From: Eubacteriales bacterium
GTDB lineage: Bacteria > Bacillota > Clostridia > Peptostreptococcales > Anaerovoracaceae
Assembly (NCBI GenBank): GCA_028872475.1
Contig: JAQYMQ010000002.1
Span: 52,306-116,305 of the forward strand
Length of the DNA: 64,000 nucleotides
Reading direction: 5' to 3'
The first letter of the stretch is position 1, and each line of letters starts with the position of its first letter. The translations under genes and the position numbers were made by a program. Below are positions 18,942-27,292 of this stretch, piece by piece. A model generated the notes under the pieces. That model was not told the origin of the DNA and ran no database searches. It saw only the letters and a program-made list of their open reading frames with translations.

Positions 18942-19857
18942 AATTGCCTACCTGTCTTCTCTTGTTGCCCTTATATAAGAATCTTCTCATAGATATAATA
19001 CTTCCACTAGCACCGATACTTATACCAAGAGAAATAAATATTATAAGTAAGTTAACCGAAACAAAATGCGACGGAACAAGTTTTAGTGACATAATCGTCT
19101 GAAATTCATCTGAAAGGAAATTTAATACTGCGACATATATCGAACTTACAAGAGCACATGATAAAAGTGCTGAAAAAATACCTATCAATATTCCCTCTAA
19201 GAAAAATGGTGCTCTAATGAACCAGTTTGTAGCTCCCATATCACTCATAATAAGAATTTCATCTTTTCTATTTAGTACAGTTAACTTAATTGTATTGGAT
19301 ACAACAACTGTAGACACAATTATTAAAAATATCATAATAATTGTTCCTGCCAATCTTAACCCGTCTGTAAATTTAATCAGTTTATCAACAGTACTTTTAT
19401 AATAGTTAATATCTTCTATGCCTTTAACAGCTTTTGCCTTTTCTGCAATTGAGTCTGCTTTTTCAATTGAGTCAACTTCAATAATAATTGAATTAGGAAG
19501 AGGATTTTCATCAAGTCCATCTAAGAGCTTGCCATTATCTCCCCATCTTTCTTTCATTACCTTCATGGCTTCAGTCTTAGTCCTAATTTTTACACTTTTA
19601 ACTTCTTTCCATGATTCGATATTGCCCTTATCTTTCTCAATAGTTTCCATACTAACGTTGTCTTTATAAAAAATTTCGATATTTTTATAATCCTTTTTTA
19701 TTGATTCTGTAGTAGCACTTATATTTATAATAAGCATCAAAAATAAACCCAAAATCAACATCATAGCAGTAATAGCGAAAGTCGACGTAAAAGACATAAC
19801 TTTATTTCTTCTTATCTGTTTAAATGCCTGTCTTAGGGCATACAAAAATTTACTCAT
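18934..19857 (-). CDS. ftsX: Cell division permease FtsX
   Basis: A 307-residue membrane partner of FtsE; together they activate peptidoglycan hydrolases during division. One transmembrane helix near 25-45, an extracellular loop of about 120 residues, then three helices (about 170, 220 and 270). An ATG six bases upstream (19863) directly abuts the GGAGG; I prefer 19857, eight bases after it. The start overlaps the ftsE stop as ATGAGTAA, so the two are translationally coupled. The downstream gene recJ also overlaps. Length and topology are as expected for Firmicutes FtsX. Confidence 0.93.
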   Translation of the reverse strand: MSKFLYALRQAFKQIRRNKVMSFTSTFAITAMMLILGLFLMLIINISATTESIKKDYKNIEIFYKDNVSMETIEKDKGNIESWKEVKSVKIRTKTEAMKVMKERWGDNGKLLDGLDENPLPNSIIIEVDSIEKADSIAEKAKAVKGIEDINYYKSTVDKLIKFTDGLRLAGTIIMIFLIIVSTVVVSNTIKLTVLNRKDEILIMSDMGATNWFIRAPFFLEGILIGIFSALLSCALVSSIYVAVLNFLSDEFQTIMSLKLVPSHFVSVNLLIIFISLGISIGASGSIISMRRFLYKGNKRRQVGNFE

Positions 19858-20938
19858 TGTCATTTCCTCCTATGCTGCCCTTATTTTTCTGCTTGTTCTT
19901 TCTATTTTTTCTGCTACTTCTGCCAACAAAGCCATGTTCTTGCATTTGTTCATGCAAACTTTTTGTATCTAAACTAGCTACTTTTTTATTTGCAATACCT
20001 TCATTCTTATTGTTTCTGTTTGATCTAGACTTTCTACTATATGCAGCCATTTCTAAATCATTATCTTTAATTTTTTCGCCACTAGCTTCTACTGTAGCAT
20101 GGCTTTTAATATGATGATTATTCTTTTTCTTCTTTTCTTTGTCTATATCTTTTTTTTCATTATTTTCTTCAAAGACATCTTTTTTAGTCTTTTGTTTATG
20201 CGATTTTTCATATTCCAATTGAGCTTGCTGAATGTCTTCCATTTTTAAAGCCATAGTATCTCTAGGAGTTAGATATTTACCAACTTCATCCGCAACAATA
20301 GAACCACTTTCTATAACAATTACTCTCTTTTGCATTCTATCAACAATATCTTTCGCATGTGTAACCATCACAATAGTAGTACCATTTTTGTTAATTTGCT
20401 CAAGTAATCTCATAATTTCCCAAGCTGTATCAGGATCCAAGTTACCTGTAGGCTCATCTGCAATCAATATATCAGGCTTATTAACTATCGCTCTTGCAAT
20501 AGCAACTCTCTGTTGTTCACCCGCACTAAGCTCAGACGGAAATCTATTAGCCTTACTTGAAATGCCCATCAATTCCAACGCCAAAGGAACCTGCTTCTTA
20601 ATCTGTCTTTTTGATTTATGAATTATTTCCATTGCAAACGCAACGTTTTCATAAACAGTTTTCTTAGGAAGCAATCTAAAATCCTGATAGATCATACCTA
20701 TTTTTCTTCTATACAAAGGTAGTTCAAAAGATTTTAAATTTACAACATCTTTATCCATAACCTCAATAGTTCCACTATCAGCATTAATTTCCTTCATAAT
20801 TAGCCTAATAAATGTAGATTTTCCTGCACCACTTGGTCCAACCACAAACACAAAATCGCCCTTGCGAATATGTAGGTCTACATTCTTTAAACCAACATTT
20901 GAATTGTATTGTTTGTTAACATTTTTAAAATGTATCAC
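19850..20938 (-). CDS. ftsE: Cell division ATP-binding protein FtsE with long basic C-terminal tail
   Basis: The first 228 or so residues are a standard FtsE ATPase: Walker A GPSGAGKST at 34-42, signature LSAGEQQRVAIARA, Walker B ILIADEPTGNLDP and a MVTHAKD switch. The protein then continues for about 130 residues that are very rich in Lys, Asn, Glu and Ser (KKDIDKEKKKKNNHH, SRKSRSNRNNKN), with no predicted globular fold. Ordinary FtsE ends near residue 228. The tail is in frame with no break and its end overlaps ftsX, so it is probably real. The start is GTG sharing a base with the stop of the transketolase gene. Confidence 0.93.
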   Translation of the reverse strand: MIHFKNVNKQYNSNVGLKNVDLHIRKGDFVFVVGPSGAGKSTFIRLIMKEINADSGTIEVMDKDVVNLKSFELPLYRRKIGMIYQDFRLLPKKTVYENVAFAMEIIHKSKRQIKKQVPLALELMGISSKANRFPSELSAGEQQRVAIARAIVNKPDILIADEPTGNLDPDTAWEIMRLLEQINKNGTTIVMVTHAKDIVDRMQKRVIVIESGSIVADEVGKYLTPRDTMALKMEDIQQAQLEYEKSHKQKTKKDVFEENNEKKDIDKEKKKKNNHHIKSHATVEASGEKIKDNDLEMAAYSRKSRSNRNNKNEGIANKKVASLDTKSLHEQMQEHGFVGRSSRKNRKNKQKNKGSIGGNDNE

Positions 20939-21870
20939 TAAAACATCTCCTCTTTAATTTTGTCTACAATAGCCTGAGCTGTCATTCCATATTTTTCTTT
21001 TAATTCTTCAGGCTTTCCTGATTCGCCAAATGTATCATTTTGTCCAATTCTGATAACCTGAGACGGCGCCTTTGCTGAAACTAATTCACAAACAGCACTT
21101 CCAAGACCCCCGATAACTGAGTGTTCTTCAGCTGTAACGATGCAACCAACCTCTGAAGCAGCCTCTAAAATAATATCTTCATCAAGTGGTTTAATAGTAT
21201 GAATATCTATTACTCTTGCAGAAATATCCTCTTCACTTAGCATTTCCGCCGCCTTAAGCGCTTCAGAAACCATGATACCTGTAGCTATAATAGCAACATC
21301 TTTACCATCTCTTAGAACAGCTCCTTTACCTATTTCTAAATTTGTTTCTTTAGAATAAATATCTTCAATTGCAGCTCTTCCAAGTCTTACATAAGCTGGT
21401 CCATGTGTATCAATCGCTTGTTTTAGCAAAATCTTTGCACTTATAAAATCCGCCGGATTAATAACTGTCATTCCAGGAATAGTTCTCATAAGTGCTATAT
21501 CTTCAAATGTCTGATGTGTAGCCCCGTCCTCTCCAACTGTAATTCCTGCATGAGTAGCGCAAATCTTTACATTTGCGCCGGTGTAACCTATTGCATTTCT
21601 TATAATTTCAAAAGCTCTTCCTGCAGCAAACATCGCAAATGTAGAAGCACACACAATCTTACCAGATAGTGCAACTCCCGCAGCTATACCAAAAAGGTTT
21701 TGTTCAGCAATACCAACATTTATAAATCTCTCCGGAGCAACTTTCTTGAACTCTCCACTCTTTGTAGATCCTGATAGGTCAGCATCCATTACAACAAGGT
21801 CCGTGTGCGTTTCTGCAAGTTCCTTTAATAATTCTCCATACGCTTCTCTTGTAGCTCTCTTAGTAGACAT
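20938..21870 (-). CDS. Transketolase, C-terminal subunit
   Basis: A 310-residue protein covering the pyrimidine-binding and C-terminal domains of transketolase (GIAEQNLFGIAAG near 75, MFAAGRAFEIIRNAIGYTG, THAGITVGEDGATHQ). Together with the adjacent N-terminal subunit it should transfer two-carbon ketol units in the non-oxidative pentose phosphate pathway. Two-gene transketolases are common in Clostridia and archaea. The related DXS enzyme has a similar fold, but the split and the GEDGATHQ motif favour transketolase. The N-subunit gene ends 2 bp upstream; ftsE begins on the last base of this stop codon. Confidence 0.94.
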   Translation of the reverse strand: MSTKRATREAYGELLKELAETHTDLVVMDADLSGSTKSGEFKKVAPERFINVGIAEQNLFGIAAGVALSGKIVCASTFAMFAAGRAFEIIRNAIGYTGANVKICATHAGITVGEDGATHQTFEDIALMRTIPGMTVINPADFISAKILLKQAIDTHGPAYVRLGRAAIEDIYSKETNLEIGKGAVLRDGKDVAIIATGIMVSEALKAAEMLSEEDISARVIDIHTIKPLDEDIILEAASEVGCIVTAEEHSVIGGLGSAVCELVSAKAPSQVIRIGQNDTFGESGKPEELKEKYGMTAQAIVDKIKEEMF

Positions 21871-21872
21871 AA

Positions 21873-22685
21873 TTATTCTCCTAACTCTTTCATAGCAATT
21901 GCAAATTCTTCGTCATTAGGTGCTTTACCATGCCATCCAGCATTATCCTCCATAAACGAAACACCCTTTCCTTTGTGTGTTTTTGCAATTATCACTGTAG
22001 GTGCATTTGATTTCTCTTTAGCTGTTGAAATCGCATCATCTATCTCCTGTAAATTATGACCATCAATAATCAACACGTTCCATCCAAATGCTGCAAATTT
22101 TTCATCTATTGGCGTTACTCTCATTACATCATCATTCTTGCCATCAATTTGTAGACCATTCCAATCCACAATAGCAATTAAATTAGAAAGACCATAATGT
22201 GCCGCTGCCATAGCTGCTTCCCAAACGATTCCCTCTTGTAATTCTCCATCTCCAAGGATTACATAAACTTTTGATTTCTTCTCATCAATCTTGTTTGCTA
22301 ACGCCATGCCAACTGATGCAGAAAATCCTTGACCTAATGATCCAGTTGACATCTCAATTCCAGGTAGCTTAGACATACAAGGATGACCTTGAAATCTTCC
22401 GTTTATCTTTCTTAGACTAAGAACATCTTCTTTTTCAAAAAATCCTTTTTCTGCCAAGATAGAATATAATCCTGGTGCACCATGACCCTTAGATAATACA
22501 AATTTATCTCTATCTTCCATCATAGGGTTAGCAGGATCTATATTAATATGGTTAAAATACAATACTGTTAGTATATCAGCCATAGAAAGTGATCCACCTG
22601 GATGACCTGATCCAGCCTCGTGTATAGAACTCAATATCGTTTTTCTTACATTTTTAGCATACAGCGCTAATTCACTACTGTTCAT
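21873..22685 (-). CDS. Transketolase, N-terminal (thiamine diphosphate) subunit
   Basis: A 270-residue protein with the diphosphate-binding half of transketolase: GSGHPGGSLS near 22, LSKGHGAPGLY near 68, and the ThDP motif GDGELQEGIVWEAAMAAAHY near 145 ending with DWNGLQIDG. Clear ATG start, tight linkage (2 bp) to the C-terminal subunit. The leader contains three imperfect AT-rich repeats. Confidence 0.95.
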   Translation of the reverse strand: MNSSELALYAKNVRKTILSSIHEAGSGHPGGSLSMADILTVLYFNHINIDPANPMMEDRDKFVLSKGHGAPGLYSILAEKGFFEKEDVLSLRKINGRFQGHPCMSKLPGIEMSTGSLGQGFSASVGMALANKIDEKKSKVYVILGDGELQEGIVWEAAMAAAHYGLSNLIAIVDWNGLQIDGKNDDVMRVTPIDEKFAAFGWNVLIIDGHNLQEIDDAISTAKEKSNAPTVIIAKTHKGKGVSFMEDNAGWHGKAPNDEEFAIAMKELGE

Positions 22686-22746
22686 CTCTACTCCTCTTGA
22701 TACCTCAATAAGTTAGTTATATAAAATAGTCTTAAAACTAATTATA

Positions 22747-22860
22747 TTAAATTATTTGTTATTAATTATTTAGGTCAATAATATTCAATTATTTATTATT
22801 AATGATTTAGACCAAAAATATTCAACTATATATTAATTATTTAAGCTAATGTTATTTATT
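22747..22860. repeat. Imperfect AT-rich tandem repeats between nnrD and transketolase
   Basis: Three copies of a unit resembling ATTAATTATTTAGGTCAATA (starts near 22761, 22798 and 22832; periods 37 and 34) with a decayed copy before them. They lie in the intergenic gap between the transketolase start and the nnrD stop. No protein or RNA role is apparent. Confidence 0.5.
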
Positions 22861-23707
22861 TCCCGTTGTTTTTATTATGCTCTTGAATTAATTTAAATGC
22901 TTTTGGCACATTTGACATTATATCCATAGCTGTCATGCCAATTTGCCCTATATCCTGAGCACAAATATCACCTGATAAACCATGGATAAAAACACCATAC
23001 TTAGCGGCATTAAAAGTGTTATATCCCTGTCCCGCTAACGATGTAATAATGCCAGTTAAAACATCACCTGCACCAGCTGTTGCCATACCGGGATTTCCTG
23101 AGTTGTTTACATAAATCTTGTTATCGGATACAACTACTGTATTAGCACCCTTCATTACTACAATAGATGAAAAAGCTTCTTGTATTTCCTTAGCTGCAAT
23201 ATTTTTATTTTCTTCAGTAATCTCATCTATTTCTAATAATCTCGCTGCTTCCCCTAAGTGCGGAGTCATAATTATATCAGCGTTACTCTGTCTAACATTG
23301 CCAAACAAAGAATACTTCATAATACAATTCAAACCGTCAGCATCTATAATCAATTTACCTGTATATTCATTTAATAATTTCTTTATAATAGAAATATTTT
23401 CTTTACCCTGTCCTATACCTGAACCAAGTGCAATAGCATCATATCTATGCATATTTATAACATCATCAAAGTCTCTTTCAAGACACATAGCTTCAGGTAC
23501 TGCTACTTGTAAAATATTAAAAATCTCTTTAGGAACAGCAAATGTAACAAGTCCTGAACCTGATTTAATAACTGCATTGCCACACATTACTGCAGCTCCT
23601 GCCATACCTACACTTCCTGCTACAACAAGAATCTTGCCGTAATTACCTTTATGAGAATTCTTATCTCTTTCCTTTAAAATAATATCATTTCTCTTTATTA
23701 AATCCAT
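22856..23707 (-). CDS. nnrD: ADP-dependent NAD(P)H-hydrate dehydratase
   Basis: A 283-residue repair enzyme that converts the S form of damaged NAD(P)H hydrates back to NAD(P)H using ADP. It has the family motifs KILVVAGSVGMAGAA near 24, TPHLGEAARLL, VVMKGANTVV and the glycine-rich GNPGMATAGAGDVLTGII near 213. Only the dehydratase (YjeF C-terminal) domain is present; the epimerase domain often fused to it is absent here. It follows mgtE by 5 bp, so the two are coupled. Confidence 0.93.
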   Translation of the reverse strand: MDLIKRNDIILKERDKNSHKGNYGKILVVAGSVGMAGAAVMCGNAVIKSGSGLVTFAVPKEIFNILQVAVPEAMCLERDFDDVINMHRYDAIALGSGIGQGKENISIIKKLLNEYTGKLIIDADGLNCIMKYSLFGNVRQSNADIIMTPHLGEAARLLEIDEITEENKNIAAKEIQEAFSSIVVMKGANTVVVSDNKIYVNNSGNPGMATAGAGDVLTGIITSLAGQGYNTFNAAKYGVFIHGLSGDICAQDIGQIGMTAMDIMSNVPKAFKLIQEHNKNNGK

Positions 23708-23712
23708 TTCAA

Positions 23713-25074
23713 CTAAACTCCTAATATAGCTGATGCCAATACTATGTAAGTTCCAATAGAAACCATGTCTGTAAGTGATGAAATCATTGGACTTGCCATC
23801 AACGCCGGGTCAATACCTATTTTCTTTGCAATTAGCGGTAATAGAGCTCCAATACACTTTGCGGCTACAACAATCGCAATCATTGCAAAAGATACTGTAA
23901 GTGCAATTTGCATCTGATTATCATGTCCTGACTGTTCGATAAAAACTCTTACAAAGGTAAAAAGACTTAAAGATAAACCGATAAGAAAACTTATTCTAAA
24001 TTCTTTCCACAACACCTTTATGCTATCAATAAATTCAATTTCACCTACTGATATACCACGAATAACTAGCGTAGCAGATTGAGAACCAGAATTGCCACCT
24101 GTGCCCATTAACATAGGCATATATACAATTAATGCTGGAATTTTGGATAAAATATCTTCCGATGTAGATATTATCGCTCCAGTTAAAATATATGACATCA
24201 TTAAGAAAAATAACCACGGAAATCTATTTCTAGCGTGTCTTATAATCCCCATATCCAAGTATTCAGTATTTGAATCGTCAAGGACACCTGCCATTCTTTC
24301 GATATCCTCTGTAGCCTCTTCCTCGATAACATCAAAGATATCGTCTACGGTGATAATACCTACAAGTCTATCCTCGTTATCTACAACCGGAATGGAAATA
24401 AATCCGTATTTTTTAAACTTATCAGAAACCTCTTCTTGGTCATCATATACATTTATATCTATTAGATCTGTCTGCATTATATCTTCGACAAGCAAATCGT
24501 CATCGGATATAACCAATGTTCTAAGAGATACTAAACCTTCAAGTTTTCTACTGTGAGAAGTAACGTAACACGTATATATCGTTTCTGAATTATGTCCAAC
24601 TACCTTTATATGATTTAAAGCTTCTCTAACAGTCCAATAACTCCCTAATTTTATATAATTAGGAGTCATCAAACTTCCAGCACAATCATCCGGATAATTT
24701 AAATACGTATTAATAACGCTTCTTTCATTCTTGGGAGTGCTTTCTAAAATTTTATCAACAATATTAGCAGGCAATTCCTCTAATACGTCAATCATATCGT
24801 CAAAGTCAAGTTCTTTAATAATGTACGCAGTTTCAACATCTGTAATACCATGAATCATTTCAACCTGGTCATCAGAAGGAAGATACGAAAAAACATCGAC
24901 GGAAACGTCCTTTGGCAAAAATCTATACACGATTATTGCTGCATTAATACCACTTTCCTCGATTATTGTTTCCAATATTTCTGCAATATCGGCTGCATTA
25001 TAATTAGAAAGTTCTCTACGAACTTCCTTGTATTTTCGTTCTTCAACTAGCTCAATAATGTGATCGTACATCAT
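23713..25074 (-). CDS. mgtE: Magnesium transporter MgtE
   Basis: A 453-residue dimeric Mg2+ channel. The N-terminal superhelical domain (residues 1-130, with FDDMIDVLEELPANIVDKIL) is followed by two CBS domains (about 135-255, ending VDDIFDVIEEEATEDIERM) that sense cytoplasmic Mg2+, a plug helix and five transmembrane helices (PMLMGTGGNSGSQSATLVIR near 315). Full length. Two ATG codons follow GGGGAG. The 427-bp gap upstream holds a minus-strand terminator-like hairpin (25199-25240) in the likely leader, but I do not recognise the M-box fold that often controls mgtE. Confidence 0.95.
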   Translation of the reverse strand: MMYDHIIELVEERKYKEVRRELSNYNAADIAEILETIIEESGINAAIIVYRFLPKDVSVDVFSYLPSDDQVEMIHGITDVETAYIIKELDFDDMIDVLEELPANIVDKILESTPKNERSVINTYLNYPDDCAGSLMTPNYIKLGSYWTVREALNHIKVVGHNSETIYTCYVTSHSRKLEGLVSLRTLVISDDDLLVEDIMQTDLIDINVYDDQEEVSDKFKKYGFISIPVVDNEDRLVGIITVDDIFDVIEEEATEDIERMAGVLDDSNTEYLDMGIIRHARNRFPWLFFLMMSYILTGAIISTSEDILSKIPALIVYMPMLMGTGGNSGSQSATLVIRGISVGEIEFIDSIKVLWKEFRISFLIGLSLSLFTFVRVFIEQSGHDNQMQIALTVSFAMIAIVVAAKCIGALLPLIAKKIGIDPALMASPMISSLTDMVSIGTYIVLASAILGV

Positions 25075-25198
25075 CTCCCCTTTCTACATAAAATTATAGA
25101 CTTTTATAACTTCATTTTCAATAAAAAGAAAATTATTCATAAAATTAACATTATATAAACCTAACAAACTAAAATAATATTTTAAAACTTTTATCAAA

Positions 25199-25240
25199 AT
25201 AAAAAAGTGATAGATAACAATATAATCTTTCTATCACTAG
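25199..25240 (-). terminator. Terminator-like hairpin in the mgtE leader
   Basis: Minus strand GTGATAGA / TCTATCAC, 8-bp stem with a 15-base loop, followed by six T residues. It lies 125 bp upstream of mgtE in the same direction, so it is either an attenuator or the end of a short unannotated RNA from 25250-25480. The preceding minus-strand bases (TAGGACCACCTA) form another small stem. Confidence 0.6.
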
Positions 25241-25310
25241 GTGGTCCTATGTAATTATTATGTATCAAAAACTAGTAATCGTATTTATAACTTTTTGTTA
25301 AATTGTACAT

Positions 25311-25334
25311 AAAATTATAAAATTTTATAATTTT
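25311..25334. repeat. 24-bp perfect AT palindrome in the mgtE-gdhA gap
   Basis: AAAATTATAAAA followed by TTTTATAATTTT, a perfect 12+12 palindrome with further T residues to its right. On the plus strand it could act as a weak A/T terminator. Apart from this, the hairpin at 25199 and the gdhA promoter, I see nothing in the 25075-25501 gap. Confidence 0.5.
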
Positions 25335-25416
25335 TTTTAAATATTCTTGTATAAAAGTCATCAATTTGTTGATATTGTACCTTTCGTCCGTTTACAAAGT
25401 ATTTATTGTTAAATAA

Positions 25417-25445
25417 TTGCTTATGGGGTCTATTTGTGATATTAT
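25417..25445 (+). promoter_or_regulatory. Candidate gdhA promoter
   Basis: TTGCTT at 25417-25422, 17-bp spacer, TATTAT at 25440-25445, about 56 bases upstream of ATG. An alternative is TTGTTA at 25407 with TCTATT. A strong AAAAGGAGA ribosome-binding site follows. Confidence 0.45.
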
Positions 25446-25501
25446 TATTTCATCAAATATAACTAATTTTTATATTTCCAAAAGGAAAAGGAGACGTAGA
25501 A

Positions 25502-26848
25502 ATGTCAAACAAGTACATTGAAAGAGTAATTGAAGATTGCAAAAAAAACAACCCAGGTGAAGTTGAATTTCACCAGACAGTAGAAGAAGTTCTTCATTCA
25601 CTTGCACCAGTTATTGAAGCTCACCCAGAGTATGAAGAAAATGCTATCCTTGAAAGATTAGTAGAGCCTGAAAGAGGTATCACATTCAAGGTTACTTGGG
25701 TAGATGATAACGGTAAAATTCAGGTAAACAAAGGTTACAGATACCAGTTCAACAGTGCTATCGGACCTTACAAAGGTGGTTTAAGATTTGCACCAAACGT
25801 ATATCCTGGAATCATCAAATTCTTAGGTTTCGAACAGATTTTCAAAAACAGCTTAACTGGCCTACCTATCGGTGGTGGTAAAGGTGGTGCTGACTTCGAT
25901 CCAAACGGAAAGTCAAACGCTGAAGTTATGAGATTCTGCCAGGCATTCATGGACGAATTATACAGACATATCGGACCATCAACTGACGTTCCAGCTGGAG
26001 ACTTAGGTGTTGGTGCTAGAGAAATCGGTTACATGTTCGGTCAGTACAAGAAGATCGTTAATAGATACGAAGGCGTTCTAACTGGTAAAGGTCTAACTTG
26101 GGGCGGACTAAACGGAAGAACAGAAGCTACTGGATACGGTATCGTATACTATGCAAATGAAATGCTAGAAGCTTGTGGCGAAAAGCTAGCAGGTAAAACA
26201 GTTGCTGTTTCAGGTTTTGGTAATGTATCTTGGGGTACTGTTGCTAAGCTAAACGAATTAGGAGCAAAAGTTATCACAATTTCTGGTCCAGACGGATACA
26301 TCCTTGATGAAAACGGAGTTTCTGGAGAAAAAGTTGACTACATGCTAGAGCTAAGAGGATCTGGAAAGAACATCTGCTCTCCATATGCTGACAAATTCCC
26401 TGGTTCTAAGTTCGTTGCAGGTAAAAAACCTTGGGAAGTTAAAGCTGACCTTTACATCCCTTGTGCTACTCAGAACGAAATCAGAATTGAAGATGCTAAG
26501 GCTATCGTTGAAAACGGATGCAAATTCGTTTGCGAAGGTTCAAACATGTCTTCTACTAACGAAGCTATCGCTTACCTACAGGAAAATGGTATTACAGTTG
26601 GACCTTCTAAGGCTGCTAACGCTGGTGGTGTTGCTTGCTCTTGTATCGAAATGGGACAGAATGCTGGCAAGACTGTATTCACTCCAGAACAGGTACACGC
26701 ACAGCTAAAAGACATCATGGTTAACATCCACAAGTCTTGTAAAGAAGCTGCTGAAGAATACGGATTTGGTTACAACCTAGTTGCTGGTGCTAATATCGCT
26801 GGTTTCTTAAAGGTTGCTGACGCAATGATTGCTCAGGGTATTTGCTAA
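25502..26848 (+). CDS. gdhA: Glutamate dehydrogenase
   Basis: A 448-residue class I hexameric enzyme that interconverts glutamate and 2-oxoglutarate plus ammonia. GPYKGGLRF at 88-96 and PIGGGKGGADFDP with catalytic Lys127 bind the substrate; PAGDLGVG follows near 165; the Rossmann motif SGFGNVSWG is near 236. Length and motifs match the clostridial enzymes, which use NAD for glutamate fermentation; the cofactor cannot be fixed by eye. Codon use is clearly different from the neighbours (many AAC, ATC, TAC, GGT), as in very highly expressed genes. It has its own promoter and a strong terminator, so it is monocistronic. Confidence 0.96.
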   Translation: MSNKYIERVIEDCKKNNPGEVEFHQTVEEVLHSLAPVIEAHPEYEENAILERLVEPERGITFKVTWVDDNGKIQVNKGYRYQFNSAIGPYKGGLRFAPNVYPGIIKFLGFEQIFKNSLTGLPIGGGKGGADFDPNGKSNAEVMRFCQAFMDELYRHIGPSTDVPAGDLGVGAREIGYMFGQYKKIVNRYEGVLTGKGLTWGGLNGRTEATGYGIVYYANEMLEACGEKLAGKTVAVSGFGNVSWGTVAKLNELGAKVITISGPDGYILDENGVSGEKVDYMLELRGSGKNICSPYADKFPGSKFVAGKKPWEVKADLYIPCATQNEIRIEDAKAIVENGCKFVCEGSNMSSTNEAIAYLQENGITVGPSKAANAGGVACSCIEMGQNAGKTVFTPEQVHAQLKDIMVNIHKSCKEAAEEYGFGYNLVAGANIAGFLKVADAMIAQGIC

Positions 26849-26880
26849 TATAGATAGCATGCTTAAATAGCTTAATAATC

Positions 26881-26913
26881 AAAAAGGACTTAATTTAATT
26901 AAGTCCTTTTTTT
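26881..26913 (+). terminator. Intrinsic terminator of gdhA
   Basis: A perfect 11-bp stem AGGACTTAATT / AATTAAGTCCT with a one-base centre, followed by TTTTTTT. It lies about 35 bases past the gdhA stop. The A-run on the left could also stop the opposite strand. Confidence 0.92.
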
Positions 26914-26921
26914 GTATAACA

Positions 26922-27208
26922 GAAAATCCCACGTTAAACGTGGGGTTCGGTGTACGCTACGCGTTTAACCAATAAATCCTCCAGATATACAATATTGTTG
27001 CGGTCTGCCAACTGCAATATAAAGTAATAGGAGGATTGTAATGGGTATAAATGATATACATAGTCTATCGCATTCAAAATGGAATTGCAAATATCATATA
27101 GTCTTTGCACCCAAATATAGAAGAAAAGTATTTTATGGCGAAAAGAAGAATGCAATAGAAAAGATTTTAAGGCAATTGTGTGAATGGAAAGATTACTCTA
27201 TTTTTTAA
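26922..27208 (+). mobile_element. Truncated IS200/IS605-type element
   Basis: Starts with a subterminal hairpin (CCCACGTTAAACGTGGGG at 26928-26945) typical of the left end of IS200-like elements, then about 95 bases of leader with an AGGAGG site, and the first 50 or so codons of a Y1 transposase. No catalytic HUH pair, tyrosine or right end follows, so the element is dead. It sits between the gdhA terminator and whiA. Confidence 0.8.
27041..27208 (+). pseudogene. tnpA: IS200-type transposase TnpA, 5' fragment
   Basis: Fifty-five codons from an ATG with a good AGGAGG site. Residues 10-35 (SHSKWNCKYHIVFAPKYRR) are the conserved N-terminus of IS200 transposases, which cut and join single-stranded DNA. 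After EWKD the reading leaves the family and meets a stop. The HUH motif, expected near residue 60, and the catalytic Tyr are missing. A larger reading frame on the opposite strand here is a shadow. Confidence 0.85.
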
Positions 27209-27292
27209 AATAATAGCCTTATCATAATATTTATCGTAAATTATATAACTATACCAATTAATTTCAAAATACAATTATTTAAAATTGAGAAT

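Noticed and set aside
22856..23707. Truncation of a bifunctional NnrD/NnrE gene
   Set aside because: Stand-alone NnrD proteins of this length are normal, and the start is positioned 5 bp after mgtE.
25075..25500. M-box (magnesium) riboswitch upstream of mgtE
   Set aside because: The conserved M-box blocks were looked for on the minus strand and not found.
26934..27155. Minus-strand 73-codon frame at the IS200 remnant
   Set aside because: It is the shadow of the transposase fragment, which has the conserved family motif and a good ribosome-binding site.
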